Positions 24,719 to 34,734 are shown, counted from the first letter of the stretch. The stretch is DNA of 64,000 nucleotides from Mesorhizobium qingshengii (GCF_900103325.1 NZ_FMXM01000007.1:1-64000), one strand, 5' to 3'. The notes: generated by a model not told the origin, from the letters alone. Numbers and translations: made by a program.

Positions 24719-25885
24719 GTGCCTATCCGCTTCGACAAGCTCGGCGTGGTCATTGCCGTGATAGCAGCCTACGCGGCTTTCGCCGCGCCCTTTGCCACGT
24801 TCCGTGCCAACCGCATCGTTCCCGGCCAGGCGCGTTCGATGCTCGAAGCGTTGCCGGCAGCGACCGGGCCGTTGCTGCTCGCCATCGTTGTCGTTGCCGC
24901 ACTTGTTGCGCTGTTCAAGACGCCGCTGCTGCTGCGCCTTGCCGCCAGCGCAGCGGCACTTGCCGCGCTCGCGCTTCTGATCGGCGTCGCTGGCACATTT
25001 CTCACGCCTACCGGCAACACCTTTGCGAGGATTTCGCCGGCCTCCGGTTTCTGGATCCTCATCTTTGCTTTCACGCTCTTGCTGGCCGACGTTCTGACGA
25101 GGCTGGAGCTTTCGCCCTGGGCACGCGTCGGCGTGCTGGTAGTGGCCAGTGCGGCGGTCGCTCTGCTGTTGATTTCAGGAAGCTGGAACGACCTCTCCAT
25201 CCTCAAGGAATACGCCAACCGTGCCGACAGCTTCTGGGCCGAGGGCTCCAAGCATGTGACGCTGGCACTCGGTTCGCTGCTTGCTGCGGTGATCATCGGC
25301 CTGCCGCTCGGTATCCTTTGCCATCGCGTCGAGAGGCTGCGTGCGAGCGTCCTCAACGTGCTCAACATCATCCAGACCATTCCGTCGATCGCACTGTTTG
25401 GCCTGCTGATCGCGCCGCTCGGCTGGGTCGCCACGCATGTACCGGCGGCGGCGGCACTCGGCATTCGCGGCATCGGCACCGCGCCGGCTTTCGTCGCCTT
25501 GTTCCTCTATTCGCTGCTGCCGGTGGTGGCCAACACGGTGGTCGGCCTCGCTGGCGTGCCGCGCGCCGCCAATGACGCGGCCCGCGGCATGGGCATGACC
25601 GACAGGCAACGCCTGTTCGGCGTCGAGTTTCCGCTCGCCTTTCCGGTGATCCTCACCGGCATCCGCATCGTGTTGGTGCAGAACATCGGCCTTGCAACGA
25701 TTGCCGCGCTGATCGGCGGCGGTGGCTTCGGCGTGTTCGTCTTCCAGGGCGTTGGCCAGACGGCGATGGATCTGGTGCTGCTCGGCGCGGTGCCGACGGT
25801 CGCGCTCGCCTTCGCCGCCGCCATTATCCTCGACGCGGTGATCGAAATGACCGCCACCAGACGACGCGAGGCAAGCCCGGCATGA
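24719..25885 (+). CDS. yehY: Osmoprotectant ABC transporter permease (YehY-like, long)
   Basis: A 388-residue permease with about five extra N-terminal helices (VVIAVIAAYAAFAAPFA, LLLAIVVVAALVALF and on) before the normal permease domain that starts about residue 165 (FWAEGSKHVTLALGSLLAAV). The EAA loop reads VPRAANDAARGMGMTDRQRL. The long form matches YehY. The GTG at 24719 has a strong GGGGGAGGG site just upstream and is preferred to an ATG at 24683. It overlaps the ATPase gene by 4 bp. Confidence 0.88.
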   Translation: MPIRFDKLGVVIAVIAAYAAFAAPFATFRANRIVPGQARSMLEALPAATGPLLLAIVVVAALVALFKTPLLLRLAASAAALAALALLIGVAGTFLTPTGNTFARISPASGFWILIFAFTLLLADVLTRLELSPWARVGVLVVASAAVALLLISGSWNDLSILKEYANRADSFWAEGSKHVTLALGSLLAAVIIGLPLGILCHRVERLRASVLNVLNIIQTIPSIALFGLLIAPLGWVATHVPAAAALGIRGIGTAPAFVALFLYSLLPVVANTVVGLAGVPRAANDAARGMGMTDRQRLFGVEFPLAFPVILTGIRIVLVQNIGLATIAALIGGGGFGVFVFQGVGQTAMDLVLLGAVPTVALAFAAAIILDAVIEMTATRRREASPA

Positions 25886-26820
25886 TCGAGATCGAAGGCA
25901 TAACCAAGCGCTATGATGCGACAGCGGTGGTCGACGACGTCTCGATGGTCATCGAGCCGCGCACCATCGCCGTCATTGTCGGCACGTCCGGGTCCGGCAA
26001 GACGACACTGCTTCGCATGATAAACCGGTTGGTCGAGCCGACCGCCGGCGTCATCAAGCTCGACGGCGCCGACAACCGCTCGCTGCCTGGCTATGAACTG
26101 CGCCGCAGCATCGGCTATGCCATCCAGGGCCACGGCCTGTTTCCGCATCGCACGGTGGCGCAGAACATCGCCACCGTGCCGGTTTTGCTCGGCTGGGACA
26201 AGGCCCGCATCAAGGCCCGCGTCGACGAGCTGATGACGCTCTACCAGCTCGATCCCGAGGCGTTCGGCCCGCGCTACCCGCACGAGCTATCCGGTGGCCA
26301 GCAGCAGCGCGTCGGCGTTGCCCGCGCGCTCGCCGCCGAGCCAAACGTGCTGTTGATGGACGAGCCGTTCGGCGCGCTCGACCCGATCATCCGCACCAAG
26401 GCGCAGGAAGACCTGCTGACGATCCAGAAGCGCTTCGGCACCACCATCATCCTTGTCACCCATGACATGGAGGAGGCCGTGCATATGGGCGACAAGATCG
26501 CCGTGATGGATGCCGGCAAGCTCGTGCAATACGCCAAGCCCGCCGAGATCCTGGCCAAACCGGCCAGCGCTTTTGTCGAAACCCTGGTCGGCGCAAGCGA
26601 ACGGCCGTTTCGCCTGCTGTCGCTCGGCCGGGTGCGCGACGCGGTGGAGAAAGGCACCGCTGAGGGCGAGGCGATCCCCGGCGATGCCAGCCAGCGCGAT
26701 GCGTTGGCGGAATTGCTGTGGTCGGGCCGGCCGGCGCTGCCGGTGAGGGACGCCGACGGCAAGCCGCTCGGCCGCGTCACCCTCGACGGTCTGGTCAAAC
26801 GCTCGGCGAGGCCGGCATGA
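25882..26820 (+). CDS. yehX: Osmoprotectant ABC transporter ATP-binding protein (YehX-like)
   Basis: A 312-residue ATPase. Walker A GTSGSGKTTLLRM (about 34-46), Q-loop AIQGHGLFPHRTVAQN, signature HELSGGQQQRVGVARALA, Walker B NVLLMDEPFGALDP, and the switch His in THDMEEA. The C-terminal extension of about 70 residues ends in a CBS-like strand (LPVRDADGKPLGRVTLDGL), the place where OpuA-type ATPases carry osmosensing CBS domains; here it is only a partial one. ATGA overlaps join it to both neighbours. Confidence 0.93.
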   Translation: MIEIEGITKRYDATAVVDDVSMVIEPRTIAVIVGTSGSGKTTLLRMINRLVEPTAGVIKLDGADNRSLPGYELRRSIGYAIQGHGLFPHRTVAQNIATVPVLLGWDKARIKARVDELMTLYQLDPEAFGPRYPHELSGGQQQRVGVARALAAEPNVLLMDEPFGALDPIIRTKAQEDLLTIQKRFGTTIILVTHDMEEAVHMGDKIAVMDAGKLVQYAKPAEILAKPASAFVETLVGASERPFRLLSLGRVRDAVEKGTAEGEAIPGDASQRDALAELLWSGRPALPVRDADGKPLGRVTLDGLVKRSARPA

Positions 26821-27566
26821 AAGCCTGGCTTCCGGCGCTGCTGCGATTGGCCCTGGTGGTGCTGCTCGTCGCCTTCCTCACCAATCCCGGCTGGTTCGAA
26901 CCGCTGCTGAAGCCGCTGACCGAGAACAATGCCCCGGTGATCTATAACCAGGGCAGCCTGCTGACCCTGACGCTGTTGCATTTGCGCATCGTGCTGATCG
27001 CCACCATGGCGGCAACCATCGTTGCGGTGGCACTTGCCATCCTGGTCACCAGGCCCGCCGGCGCCGAGTTCCTGCCGCTGTCGCGCAGCCTGGTCAATAT
27101 CGGCCAGACCTTTCCGCCGGTGGCGGTGCTGGCGCTTGCGGTGCCGGCGGTCGGGTTCGGCGAAAAGCCGACACTGATCGCATTGTTTCTCTATGGCCTG
27201 CTGCCGATCTTCGAGAATGCGTTGACCGGCCTGACGACGCTGCCGGCCAATGTGATGGAGGCGGCGCGCGGCGCCGGCATGACCGGCTGGCAAAGACTGG
27301 TCAAGGTCGAGCTGCCGCTCAGCGCCCCGATCATACTCGGCGGTATCAGGCTGTCGGTTGTCATCGGCCTTGCCACCGCCACCATCGGCTCGACCGTGGC
27401 CGCCAAGACGCTGGGCGAGGTGATCATCGCCGGGCTGTTGTCCAACAACCTCGCCTTCATCCTTCAGGGAGGGCTGATCGTGGCGGCGCTTGCCGTGCTC
27501 ATTTATGACGGGCTGTCGGCGGTCGAACGCTATACCGCGCGCCGCATGGGCAGGGAGACGGCGTAG
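26817..27566 (+). CDS. yehW: Osmoprotectant ABC transporter permease (YehW-like, short)
   Basis: A 249-residue permease with about five helices and an EAA loop (LPANVMEAARGAGMTGWQRLVKVELPLSAP). It matches YehW in length and pairs with the long permease to make the membrane channel. It starts with ATG in the four-base overlap with the ATPase stop and ends the operon. The 82-base gap to the convergent GT25 gene shows no clear terminator. Confidence 0.88.
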   Translation: MKAWLPALLRLALVVLLVAFLTNPGWFEPLLKPLTENNAPVIYNQGSLLTLTLLHLRIVLIATMAATIVAVALAILVTRPAGAEFLPLSRSLVNIGQTFPPVAVLALAVPAVGFGEKPTLIALFLYGLLPIFENALTGLTTLPANVMEAARGAGMTGWQRLVKVELPLSAPIILGGIRLSVVIGLATATIGSTVAAKTLGEVIIAGLLSNNLAFILQGGLIVAALAVLIYDGLSAVERYTARRMGRETA

Positions 27567-27648
27567 TTTACGATCTCACCTGGCGTCGGCAGGAAGCAGT
27601 TCTAAATGTTGGAGGTTTGACCCCGTTCATTCGCTCAACACTTTTATT

Positions 27649-28440
27649 CTAAGCGGGTACGGGCTTGGGATCTATGTCGGCGTGCGCCGCCAACGGAAAA
27701 CGCAGCGGCACGGCGTCGACCTTCTCCGTCGCGAAAAAGCTTCTATTTCGCAATTGCCCGAAGACGCGTGTCGCCTCTGCCCGGATTCTGTCGATGACCC
27801 GCTTGTCTCTGTGGAGCCTCGGAGTGACTTGGATCAAGGTCGCAGGGCTGTCGTTCTCTGAAATGAACTTGGCCTGGGCGCAGAGCGCGGGCATCAACTG
27901 GTAGGTCGTGTTGAGCACGGTCGTCATCTCATCGGGACTGAAGAGCGCGACATCGACCGCTGCCCTAAGACGCCTCGTGTTCTTGAGCAGTTTTTGGGCG
28001 GCCTTTTTCGAAATCAGATACCCGCACGCGCCCAGGTGATGTCCGAGCAATCGCGTTGCGGAGTATCCATTTTTTACGGGAACGTGCCGGCGCCCAATCC
28101 TCACCCGCACAAAGAATGTTTCGAGCTTGACCACGTCCGCGTCTCGGGGGACCCAGGCATCATCGTTCAGCACCGGTCCGGCGTTGTGGCTGAAAACAAC
28201 GTCATCCTCGAAGACTGCGCCATACCGATCAGGGCCGTCTGCGATGCTTTGCCAGCAGAGACGATGACTGAGAAAGCAACAGATTTCCGCCTCGGTGAGC
28301 GGAGGGCCGATGAACGGAGCCCCGGCAGCCGCATCGACAGCTGCGACGCGTTCAAAAGGAATTCCAATGCGGGAAAATTCTGCCGTGACGTCAGCGAGCC
28401 GATCAATTGATCGGTCAAGATTGATCACCAAACACCTCAC
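27649..28440 (-). CDS. Glycosyltransferase family 25 (LPS-type)
   Basis: A 263-residue cytoplasmic GT25 enzyme, like the LgtB/LpsA group that adds sugars to lipopolysaccharide. Motifs: VINLDRSIDRLADVTAEF at the start, RVAAVDAA, EICCFLSHRLCWQSIA, and the metal-binding AVFEDDVVFS (about 76-85). The C-terminal half has SATRLLGHHLGACGYLISKKAA. It starts at a GTG with a GAGGAGG site 6-7 bases upstream. Base composition is lower in GC than the neighbours and a decayed stretch lies upstream, which together suggest acquired DNA. Confidence 0.82.
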   Translation of the reverse strand: MRCLVINLDRSIDRLADVTAEFSRIGIPFERVAAVDAAAGAPFIGPPLTEAEICCFLSHRLCWQSIADGPDRYGAVFEDDVVFSHNAGPVLNDDAWVPRDADVVKLETFFVRVRIGRRHVPVKNGYSATRLLGHHLGACGYLISKKAAQKLLKNTRRLRAAVDVALFSPDEMTTVLNTTYQLMPALCAQAKFISENDSPATLIQVTPRLHRDKRVIDRIRAEATRVFGQLRNRSFFATEKVDAVPLRFPLAAHADIDPKPVPA

Positions 28441-28904
28441 TACCGACCTCCTCCCCGGCGTAAAAGAATTATATGCGCTCTATACTTATGCGGAAAGTTG
28501 ACCATCAGTTATTGTCGCCTGTCGAGGTTGTATACGGGCGCGCTAAACTTTCCCTGAGCGCCACTATGGTCGCGGCCATTGGGCCAGGTTGGCTTGCTCC
28601 AAGAGCATAATAGGACGGCAAAAAGCTATGGCCCCGCACCTTTGCGGAGGCTCTCGCGAGCATCCCCAGAATCTGATCGCGCGATATTGGCTCGAAACTC
28701 CGCCCTGTGTAACGCCCACGGCGCGGCAAGAATTGCCAGGTCTCTGCGGGGTTCGTGGCTGTCATACGGTTTCTGGCCAGCAAAGGACTAATCAACGAGG
28801 CTGAGTGCGAGGAAGCCGAATTGACAGTACAGCACGAGGCATCTGGTCATGGACTGGCGATCACGCCTTAGCCTCGGGAGTGAGGGCTCTGGCCGGGCAA
28901 GGCC
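28441..28904. other. Gene-poor stretch between GT25 gene and decayed region
   Basis: No gene is well supported. One open frame on the minus strand (28505-28765, about 86 residues from an ATG, beginning MTATNPAETWQFLPRRG) has no recognised family and no convincing ribosome-binding site. The GC content is lower than in the adjacent operons. Confidence 0.4.
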
Positions 28905-29166
28905 AGCGCGTCCGACCGGCTTTCCGATCGCCATCCTGTCATTCAACAGGCCCGAACATCTGCCCGATGCTGGCCAGCCGTCGTCCGCGACTACTGGCAG
29001 GACCACAAGGCGATAGACGCTTTTTGCGCCGAGCGCGGCTGGGAGGGGCATGCCGCCCGATCTCGCCGGGCCGACAGACGAGCAGGTCGCACGGTGGCTG
29101 AACCCAGAGCGGCTGCACTTTCAGGGCGGCGACAAGCCCTTCAGTGCCTGGCACGGCCCGGCCTGA
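28905..29166 (+). pseudogene. Decayed glycosyltransferase-like remnant
   Basis: Short pieces of credible protein lie in different frames. IAILSFNRPEHL (near 28930) looks like the first beta strand and DxD-side start of a GT2-type enzyme. WQDHKAIDAFCAERGWEG (near 28995-29048) follows in another frame. A third piece from 29050 (MPPDLAGPTDEQVARWLNPE, ending in TGA at 29164) has a GGGAGGGG site before its ATG. Frame changes and missing middle suggest a gene broken by deletions, though the last piece alone might be a real 38-residue product. The stretch 29167-29356 is probably the hppA leader. Confidence 0.4.
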
Positions 29167-29356
29167 ATGCATTCAATCGGTTTGCACGAAAGCATTACGG
29201 CGAAAGCCGGGCAAAAACCGAACAATATCTTGACGTTCCGAGCCCCGTTTCGCATACACCGCTGCGAAGGGTCGGATTCCGCCCGCGGAATCCGGTCTCT
29301 GTCTCAACGGCCCAGGGAGGGGTTCTTTTGGGCCAACAATCGAGGAAAATCCGGCA

Positions 29357-31498
29357 ATGACAATTATTTCCGCCGTCATCGCCTGCGGCCTGCTTTCTGT
29401 CCTCTACGCCATCTGGGCAACACGTTCGGTCCTCGCGGCCGATCAGGGCAATGCACGCATGCAGGAAATCTCCGCCGCCATCCGCGAAGGCGCGCAAGCC
29501 TATCTGGCGCGCCAGTACACCACCATCGCCATCGTCGGCGTGGTCGTGCTCGTGCTCGCCTGGTGGCTGCTTTCGATCACCGCCGCGATCGGCTTCCTGA
29601 TCGGTGCCGTTCTGTCAGGCGCCGCGGGTTTCATCGGCATGCATGTTTCGGTGCGGGCCAATGTGCGCACCGCGCAGGCGGCCTCCAACAGCCTCGCCGC
29701 CGGCCTCGACATCGCTTTCAAGTCGGGCGCCATCACCGGCATGCTGGTGGCGGGCCTCGCCTTGCTCGGCGTGTCGATCTACTACCTTGTCCTGACCCAC
29801 TTCATGGGCCTTCAGCCCAACGACCGCATCGTCATCGACTCGCTGGTTTCACTCGGCTTCGGCGCCTCGCTGATCTCGATCTTCGCCCGTCTCGGCGGCG
29901 GCATCTTCACCAAGGGTGCTGACGTCGGCGGCGATCTGGTCGGCAAGGTCGAAGCCGGTATTCCCGAGGATGATCCGCGCAATCCGGCCACCATCGCCGA
30001 CAATGTCGGCGACAATGTCGGCGACTGCGCCGGCATGGCCGCTGACCTGTTCGAAACCTATGCGGTGACGGTCGTCGCCACCATGGTTCTCGGTGCCATC
30101 TTCTTCGGCGGCACCGCCGTTCTCGGCGCCGCGATGCTCTATCCGCTGGCCATTTGCGGCGCCTGCATCCTGACCTCGATCGTCGGCACCTTCTTCGTCA
30201 AGCTCGGCGCCAACGGCTCGATCATGGGCGCTCTCTACAAGGGCCTGATCGTCACCGGCCTGTTGTCCATCGTCGGTCTCGGCGTCGCCACTTCGGTGTG
30301 TCTCGGCTGGGGCGAGATCGGCACCGTCGCCGGCATGGCCATCACCGGCAAGAACCTGTTCATCTGCGGCCTGATCGGCCTCGTGGTGACGGGTCTCATC
30401 GTGGTGATCACCGAATATTATACTGGCACCGGCAAGCGCCCGGTGAACTCCATCGCCCAGGCCTCGGTGACCGGTCACGGCACCAACGTCATCCAGGGCC
30501 TTGCGGTCTCGCTGGAATCCACGGCACTGCCGGCGATCGTCATCGTCGGCGGCATCATCTCGACCTACCAGCTCGCCGGTCTCTATGGCACCGCGATCGC
30601 GGTCACCACCATGCTCGGCCTGGCCGGCATGATCGTCGCGCTCGACGCCTTTGGCCCGGTGACCGACAATGCCGGCGGCATTGCCGAAATGGCCGGTCTG
30701 CCCAAGGAAGTGCGCCACTCCACCGACGCGCTCGACGCGGTCGGCAACACCACCAAGGCGGTGACCAAGGGCTATGCCATTGGTTCGGCCGGCCTCGGCG
30801 CGCTGGTACTGTTCGCCGCCTACTCGAACGACCTGAAGTTCTTTGCCGCCAATGGCGACAAATATCCTTACTTCCAGGGCATGGGTGAGATCTCCTTCGA
30901 CCTCTCCAACCCTTACGTCGTCGCCGGCCTGATCTTCGGCGGCCTGATCCCGTATCTGTTCGGCGGCATCGCCATGACGGCCGTCGGCCGCGCGGCCGGT
31001 GCCATCGTCGAGGAAGTGCGCAAGCAGTTCCGCGAGGATCCGGGCATCATGGCCGGCACCTCGAAGCCGAACTACGCGCGTGCGGTCGACCTTCTGACCA
31101 AGGCGGCGATCCGGGAAATGATCATCCCGTCGCTGCTGCCGGTGCTGGCGCCGCTCGTCGTCTATTTCGGCGTGCTGCTGATCTCGGGTTCGAAGGCTTC
31201 CGCCTTTGCGGCACTTGGCGCCTCGCTGCTTGGTGTCATCGTCAATGGCCTCTTCGTCGCCATCTCGATGACTTCAGGCGGCGGCGCCTGGGACAACGCG
31301 AAGAAGTCCTTCGAGGACGGCTTTGTCGACAAGGACGGCGTCAAGCATCTGAAGGGCTCCGAGGCGCACAAGGCCTCGGTCACCGGCGACACTGTGGGCG
31401 ATCCCTACAAGGACACCGCCGGCCCGGCCGTCAACCCGGCGATCAAGATCACCAACATCGTCGCGCTGTTGCTGCTCGCCGTGCTCGCGCACGGCTGA
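29357..31498 (+). CDS. hppA: Membrane-bound proton-translocating pyrophosphatase
   Basis: A 713-residue integral membrane pump with about 15-16 helices that couples pyrophosphate hydrolysis to H+ export. The catalytic motif is [18 protein letters not shown] with [27 protein letters not shown] (about 185-235), and further Asp-rich sites near [18 protein letters not shown]. The motif [18 protein letters not shown] has Lys467 in the position that marks the K+-independent H+-PPase subclass (K+-dependent enzymes have Ala). Length is normal. A rho-independent terminator follows 22 bases after the stop. Confidence 0.97.
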   Translation: MTIISAVIACGLLSVLYAIWATRSVLAADQGNARMQEISAAIREGAQAYLARQYTTIAIVGVVVLVLAWWLLSITAAIGFLIGAVLSGAAGFIGMHVSVRANVRTAQAASNSLAAGLDIAFKSGAITGMLVAGLALLGVSIYYLVLTHFMGLQPNDRIVIDSLVSLGFGASLISIFARLGGGIFTKGADVGGDLVGKVEAGIPEDDPRNPATIADNVGDNVGDCAGMAADLFETYAVTVVATMVLGAIFFGGTAVLGAAMLYPLAICGACILTSIVGTFFVKLGANGSIMGALYKGLIVTGLLSIVGLGVATSVCLGWGEIGTVAGMAITGKNLFICGLIGLVVTGLIVVITEYYTGTGKRPVNSIAQASVTGHGTNVIQGLAVSLESTALPAIVIVGGIISTYQLAGLYGTAIAVTTMLGLAGMIVALDAFGPVTDNAGGIAEMAGLPKEVRHSTDALDAVGNTTKAVTKGYAIGSAGLGALVLFAAYSNDLKFFAANGDKYPYFQGMGEISFDLSNPYVVAGLIFGGLIPYLFGGIAMTAVGRAAGAIVEEVRKQFREDPGIMAGTSKPNYARAVDLLTKAAIREMIIPSLLPVLAPLVVYFGVLLISGSKASAFAALGASLLGVIVNGLFVAISMTSGGGAWDNAKKSFEDGFVDKDGVKHLKGSEAHKASVTGDTVGDPYKDTAGPAVNPAIKITNIVALLLLAVLAHG

Positions 31499-31520
31499 AC
31501 AGCGTCCAACGCTCAAAGTC

Positions 31521-31551
31521 AAAACCCGCGGGAGCGATCCCGCGGGTTTTT
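31521..31551 (+). terminator. Rho-independent terminator after hppA
   Basis: AACCCGCGGGA-GCGA-TCCCGCGGGTT is a perfect 11-bp stem with a 4-nt loop, followed by TTT. A near-identical hairpin lies about 200 bp downstream. Confidence 0.92.
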
Positions 31552-31721
31552 GTTGTGGCGAATGAAGCGCGGGCCGTTCAGCTCTTCTCTTCGTCAGGTT
31601 CGCGAAATGCTTGCATTCAAGCGGAAGCATTTCCTTCAGGTTCGGTTTACGGCATGGCGATGGCGAAGCCACTCCCATTGCTGGCGAGCATGCCGCCAGG
31701 ACCGCTCGGTCTGGCCATAAC

Positions 31722-31753
31722 AAAAACCCGCGGGATCGCTCCCGCGGGTTTTT
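31722..31753 (-). terminator. Terminator of the BamE-like gene, twin of the hppA terminator
   Basis: AACCCGCGGGA-TCGC-TCCCGCGGGTT has the same 11-bp stem as the hairpin at 31523-31548, but its loop is the reverse complement, so it is an inverted copy. Read on the minus strand it ends in a T-run, which suits the convergent lipoprotein gene. The 170 bases between the two hairpins and the 54 bases to the gene hold nothing recognisable. Confidence 0.85.
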
Positions 31754-31807
31754 GGTCGCCTGAGATGTTGCTGCCTCCTGGAGGACCCGGGAAGGCAGGT
31801 CTGAAGA

Positions 31808-32323
31808 TCAGGGAGTGCCGCCGCCGGGAATGCCGGGCGCCAGCTTGCTGGCGCCGTTGATGATCTGGCTGAGGAAGTTCTGGTCCTTGCCGCCGGTCGG
31901 CGTCGTGCGCGAGATGAAGTCGAACATCTTGCCGTCCTTCAAGCCGTAATTGGCGATCTGGGTGACGCGACCGTCGGCGCCGAAATAGACCGCCAGCACA
32001 TGCTGGTCGACGAGCCTGGGCTTGTCGAAGGCGACGTAGCGCTTGCGCGTCTGGGAAATGTAGTAGAAGGCCTCGTTGTCGAAGGTCGCAGTGGTCGACG
32101 GCGTGCCGAGTGCCAGAAGCACCTGTTCGCGGCTCGATCCGACCGGCACCAGGTCAATCGCCTGCTGGTCGATAACATACCCCTGCGTCAGCGTCTCGCT
32201 TGGGTTGAGGTCGCCGATCATCTTGTTGGTGTGACACGCTGACAGCGCCGAAACGACGAGCAGCAGCGAGATCGCACCGGCGGGCCTGGACGAGAAGGAC
32301 GACTTGAAATTCAGCGCGCGCAA
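31808..32323 (-). CDS. bamE: Outer membrane assembly lipoprotein, BamE/SmpA/OmlA-like
   Basis: A 171-residue lipoprotein with a lipobox (LLLVVSALSAC) about residue 29. The SmpA/OmlA domain follows: TLTQGYVIDQQAIDLVPVGSSREQVLLALGTPSTTAT, then YYISQTRKRYVAFDKPRLVDQHVLAVYF. BamE supports the BAM complex that inserts beta-barrel proteins in the outer membrane. The start is a TTG at 32323 placed 7 bases after GGAGA; no ATG or GTG fits, so the exact codon (two adjacent TTGs) is uncertain. It is divergent from the CBP3 gene, with 115 bp between. Confidence 0.85.
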   Translation of the reverse strand: MRALNFKSSFSSRPAGAISLLLVVSALSACHTNKMIGDLNPSETLTQGYVIDQQAIDLVPVGSSREQVLLALGTPSTTATFDNEAFYYISQTRKRYVAFDKPRLVDQHVLAVYFGADGRVTQIANYGLKDGKMFDFISRTTPTGGKDQNFLSQIINGASKLAPGIPGGGTP

Positions 32324-32438
32324 CAACAATTCTCCATTATATCGCCGCAACTTGCGCTGGGCCGCAAAACCGGTAAACCAGCTTGCCTGCCGATGCAACA
32401 AGGCCAACTAAACAAACGGTCCCGGGAGACCATCCCCA

Positions 32439-32981
32439 ATGTTCAAGCGCCTTTTTGGCCGCGAACGCCACGCCAACCGCGCCATCACCGAGGCGCTTTA
32501 CGCACAAATCGTGGCGGCGGCGCGGCAGACTGTGTTTTATTCCCACTGGAATGTACCCGACACGCCGCTTGGCCGTTTCGAGATGCTGTCGCTGCACATG
32601 TTCCTGTTCCAGCACCGGTTGCGCGGCGAGGGCGCTGCGGCGCAAGAGGTCGCCCAGGTGCTGATCGACGAGTTCTTCCTCGACGTCGATCATTCGCTGC
32701 GGGAGTTGGGCATTGGCGACGTCGGCGTTCCCAAACGCATGAAAAAGCTGGCGAAGATGTTCTATGGCCGAACCGCCGCCTATGATGATGCCCTGGAGCG
32801 AAACGACCACGACGGGCTCACCGCTGCCCTTGCCCGTAATGTCCGGCCCGACGCTGGCGCCTGGCCGGAAGCAGCACGACTGGCCTTCTATGTCGCCGAT
32901 GCGGCAGGGCATCTTGCCGCGCAGCCAACCGAATCGATTCTCTCCGGTACGGTGATGTTTCCAACCGCCAAGGCAGACTGA
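32439..32981 (+). CDS. Ubiquinol-cytochrome c chaperone (CBP3-type)
   Basis: A 180-residue protein of the Ubiq_cyt_C_chap family. Typical segments: ITEALYAQIVAAARQTVFYS, PDTPLGRFEMLSLHMFLFQHRLR and LIDEFFLDVDHSLRELGIGDVGVPKRMKKLAKMFYGR. The eukaryotic relative CBP3 assists cytochrome b in bc1 complex assembly; the alphaproteobacterial version likely does the same at the inner membrane. It lies 11 bases upstream of the DUF177 gene and is probably co-transcribed. Confidence 0.9.
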   Translation: MFKRLFGRERHANRAITEALYAQIVAAARQTVFYSHWNVPDTPLGRFEMLSLHMFLFQHRLRGEGAAAQEVAQVLIDEFFLDVDHSLRELGIGDVGVPKRMKKLAKMFYGRTAAYDDALERNDHDGLTAALARNVRPDAGAWPEAARLAFYVADAAGHLAAQPTESILSGTVMFPTAKAD

Positions 32982-32992
32982 AGGAGGCAGCG

Positions 32993-33541
32993 ATGAAACA
33001 TGCAGAACCACAAGGCCCGGTGTCCTTCATCGCCAATGTCGCCCGCTTGCCGCACAAGGGGCTGCCGGTGGTCATCACCGCCGACGCTGCCCAACGCGCG
33101 GCCCTTGCCGCAGAGCATGATCTGCTGTCGGTCGAAACCTATCGCGCCGAACTCCTGGTCGCGCCATGGAAGCGCAACGGTGTCAAAGTCAGCGGCCGCG
33201 TCGAGGCCGACATAACTCAGGCCTGCATCGTCACGCTCGAGCCCGTCGAAGCGCATATCGACGAGGCGATCGAGGCGCTGTTCCTACCGGATGACTCCAA
33301 GCTCGGACGGCAAGGTTTCGATGGTAGCGGCGAGATCCTGATCGATGCGGACGGTCCTGACAGCCCGGAAACATTTTCCGGCGACACGATCGATGTCGGG
33401 GCGCTCGCCGAACAGTTCTTCGGACTGGCCATCGACCCTTATCCGCGCAAGCAGGGCGCCTCGCTGGATGCCGGCGGCGAGGTCGAACCGGCGGAGAATG
33501 AATTTCAGCAAAAACTGCGATCCTTGCTGGGAAAATCCTGA
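32993..33541 (+). CDS. DUF177 (YceD-like) protein
   Basis: A 182-residue protein with DUF177 features: a central GRVEADITQACIVTLEPVEA (about 65-84) followed by an acidic LFLPDD...IDADGPDSPETF and the conserved DVGALAEQFFGLAIDPYPRKQG. The family is linked to 23S rRNA/ribosome maturation and, in many bacteria, precedes rpmF and plsX. Here rpmF is absent and plsX follows after 113 bases. GGAGGC precedes the ATG at 32993. Confidence 0.88.
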   Translation: MKHAEPQGPVSFIANVARLPHKGLPVVITADAAQRAALAAEHDLLSVETYRAELLVAPWKRNGVKVSGRVEADITQACIVTLEPVEAHIDEAIEALFLPDDSKLGRQGFDGSGEILIDADGPDSPETFSGDTIDVGALAEQFFGLAIDPYPRKQGASLDAGGEVEPAENEFQQKLRSLLGKS

Positions 33542-33654
33542 AAACCTCGCCCGCGACGGAAAAGTCGGTTGTGCGGCAGCCCAAAACCGTTATTTTCGCC
33601 GAACCTTCGCGACCGCTAAAGCGACCTGCCGCCTAACCGTGAGATGAATACCGC

Positions 33655-34725
33655 GTGATCAGGATTTCCATCGATGCCATGGGCGGCGATCACGGACCAG
33701 CCGTGGTCATTCCAGCGCTCATGACGGTTGCGACCCGCCGTCCCGACATCCGATTCGTCATCTACGGGCGCGAGGATGTAGTGCGCCCCGAGCTGGCCAA
33801 GTTTCCCAAGCTGGCCGGTGTCAGCGAGTTCATCCATTGCGAGATAGCGGTCAGGATGGACGACAAGCCGAGTCAGGCGCTGCGCCACGGCCGCTGGAAG
33901 TCGTCGATGTGGAAGGCGGTCGAAGCGGTCAAGTCGGGCGCAGCGGATGCCTGCATCTCCGCCGGCAACACCGGCGCGCTGATGGCGATGTCGAAATTCT
34001 GCCTGCGCACCATGGCAACCATCGATCGCCCGGCGATCGCGGCGCTCTGGCCGACATTGCGCGGCGAAAGCGTGGTGCTGGACGTCGGCGCCACCATCGG
34101 TGCCGACGCGCACCAACTCATTGATTTTGCCATTCTCGGCACCGGCATGGCGCGCTCAGTGTTCGGCATCGCGCGGCCCACGGTTGGCCTGCTCAATGTC
34201 GGCGTCGAGGAGATCAAGGGCCAGGAAGAGGTCAAGGAAGCGGGGCGCATGCTGCGCGAGGCCAATATGGCCTCCATGAATTATCACGGCTTTGTCGAGG
34301 GCGACGATATCGGCAAGGGTACGGTCGACGTGGTGGTCACTGAAGGCTTCGCCGGTAACATCGCGCTGAAGACGGCTGAAGGCACCGCGCGGCAGATCGC
34401 TGGCTATTTGCGAGCCGCGATGAGCCGCACCCTGATGGCCAAGATCGGCTATGTCTTCGCCAAGGGCGCCTTCGACCGCCTGCGCGAAAAGATGGACGTC
34501 GGCCGTTCCAACGGTGGTGTTTTCCTGGGACTGAACGGCATCGTCGTCAAAAGCCACGGCGGGGCCGATTCGGACGGTTTCGCCGCGGCGATCGAGCTCG
34601 GCTACGACATGGTGCGCAACAATTTGCTTGACCGCATCGAGGCCGATCTGGACCTGTTTCATGCGCGCAACCCGCATGCCATGACATCTAGGAAATCCGA
34701 CGTCGTTACCGACGCGAAGGAATAG
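33655..34725 (+). CDS. plsX: Phosphate acyltransferase PlsX
   Basis: A 356-residue enzyme converting acyl-ACP to acyl-phosphate for phospholipid synthesis. Motifs: [18 protein letters not shown] at the start, [15 protein letters not shown] (about 100), [12 protein letters not shown] and [21 protein letters not shown] (about 225-245), [24 protein letters not shown]. The GTG at 33655 is the only start matching the family. Nine bases separate it from fabH, showing an operon. Confidence 0.96.
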   Translation: MIRISIDAMGGDHGPAVVIPALMTVATRRPDIRFVIYGREDVVRPELAKFPKLAGVSEFIHCEIAVRMDDKPSQALRHGRWKSSMWKAVEAVKSGAADACISAGNTGALMAMSKFCLRTMATIDRPAIAALWPTLRGESVVLDVGATIGADAHQLIDFAILGTGMARSVFGIARPTVGLLNVGVEEIKGQEEVKEAGRMLREANMASMNYHGFVEGDDIGKGTVDVVVTEGFAGNIALKTAEGTARQIAGYLRAAMSRTLMAKIGYVFAKGAFDRLREKMDVGRSNGGVFLGLNGIVVKSHGGADSDGFAAAIELGYDMVRNNLLDRIEADLDLFHARNPHAMTSRKSDVVTDAKE

Positions 34726-34734
34726 GAAAGAGCA

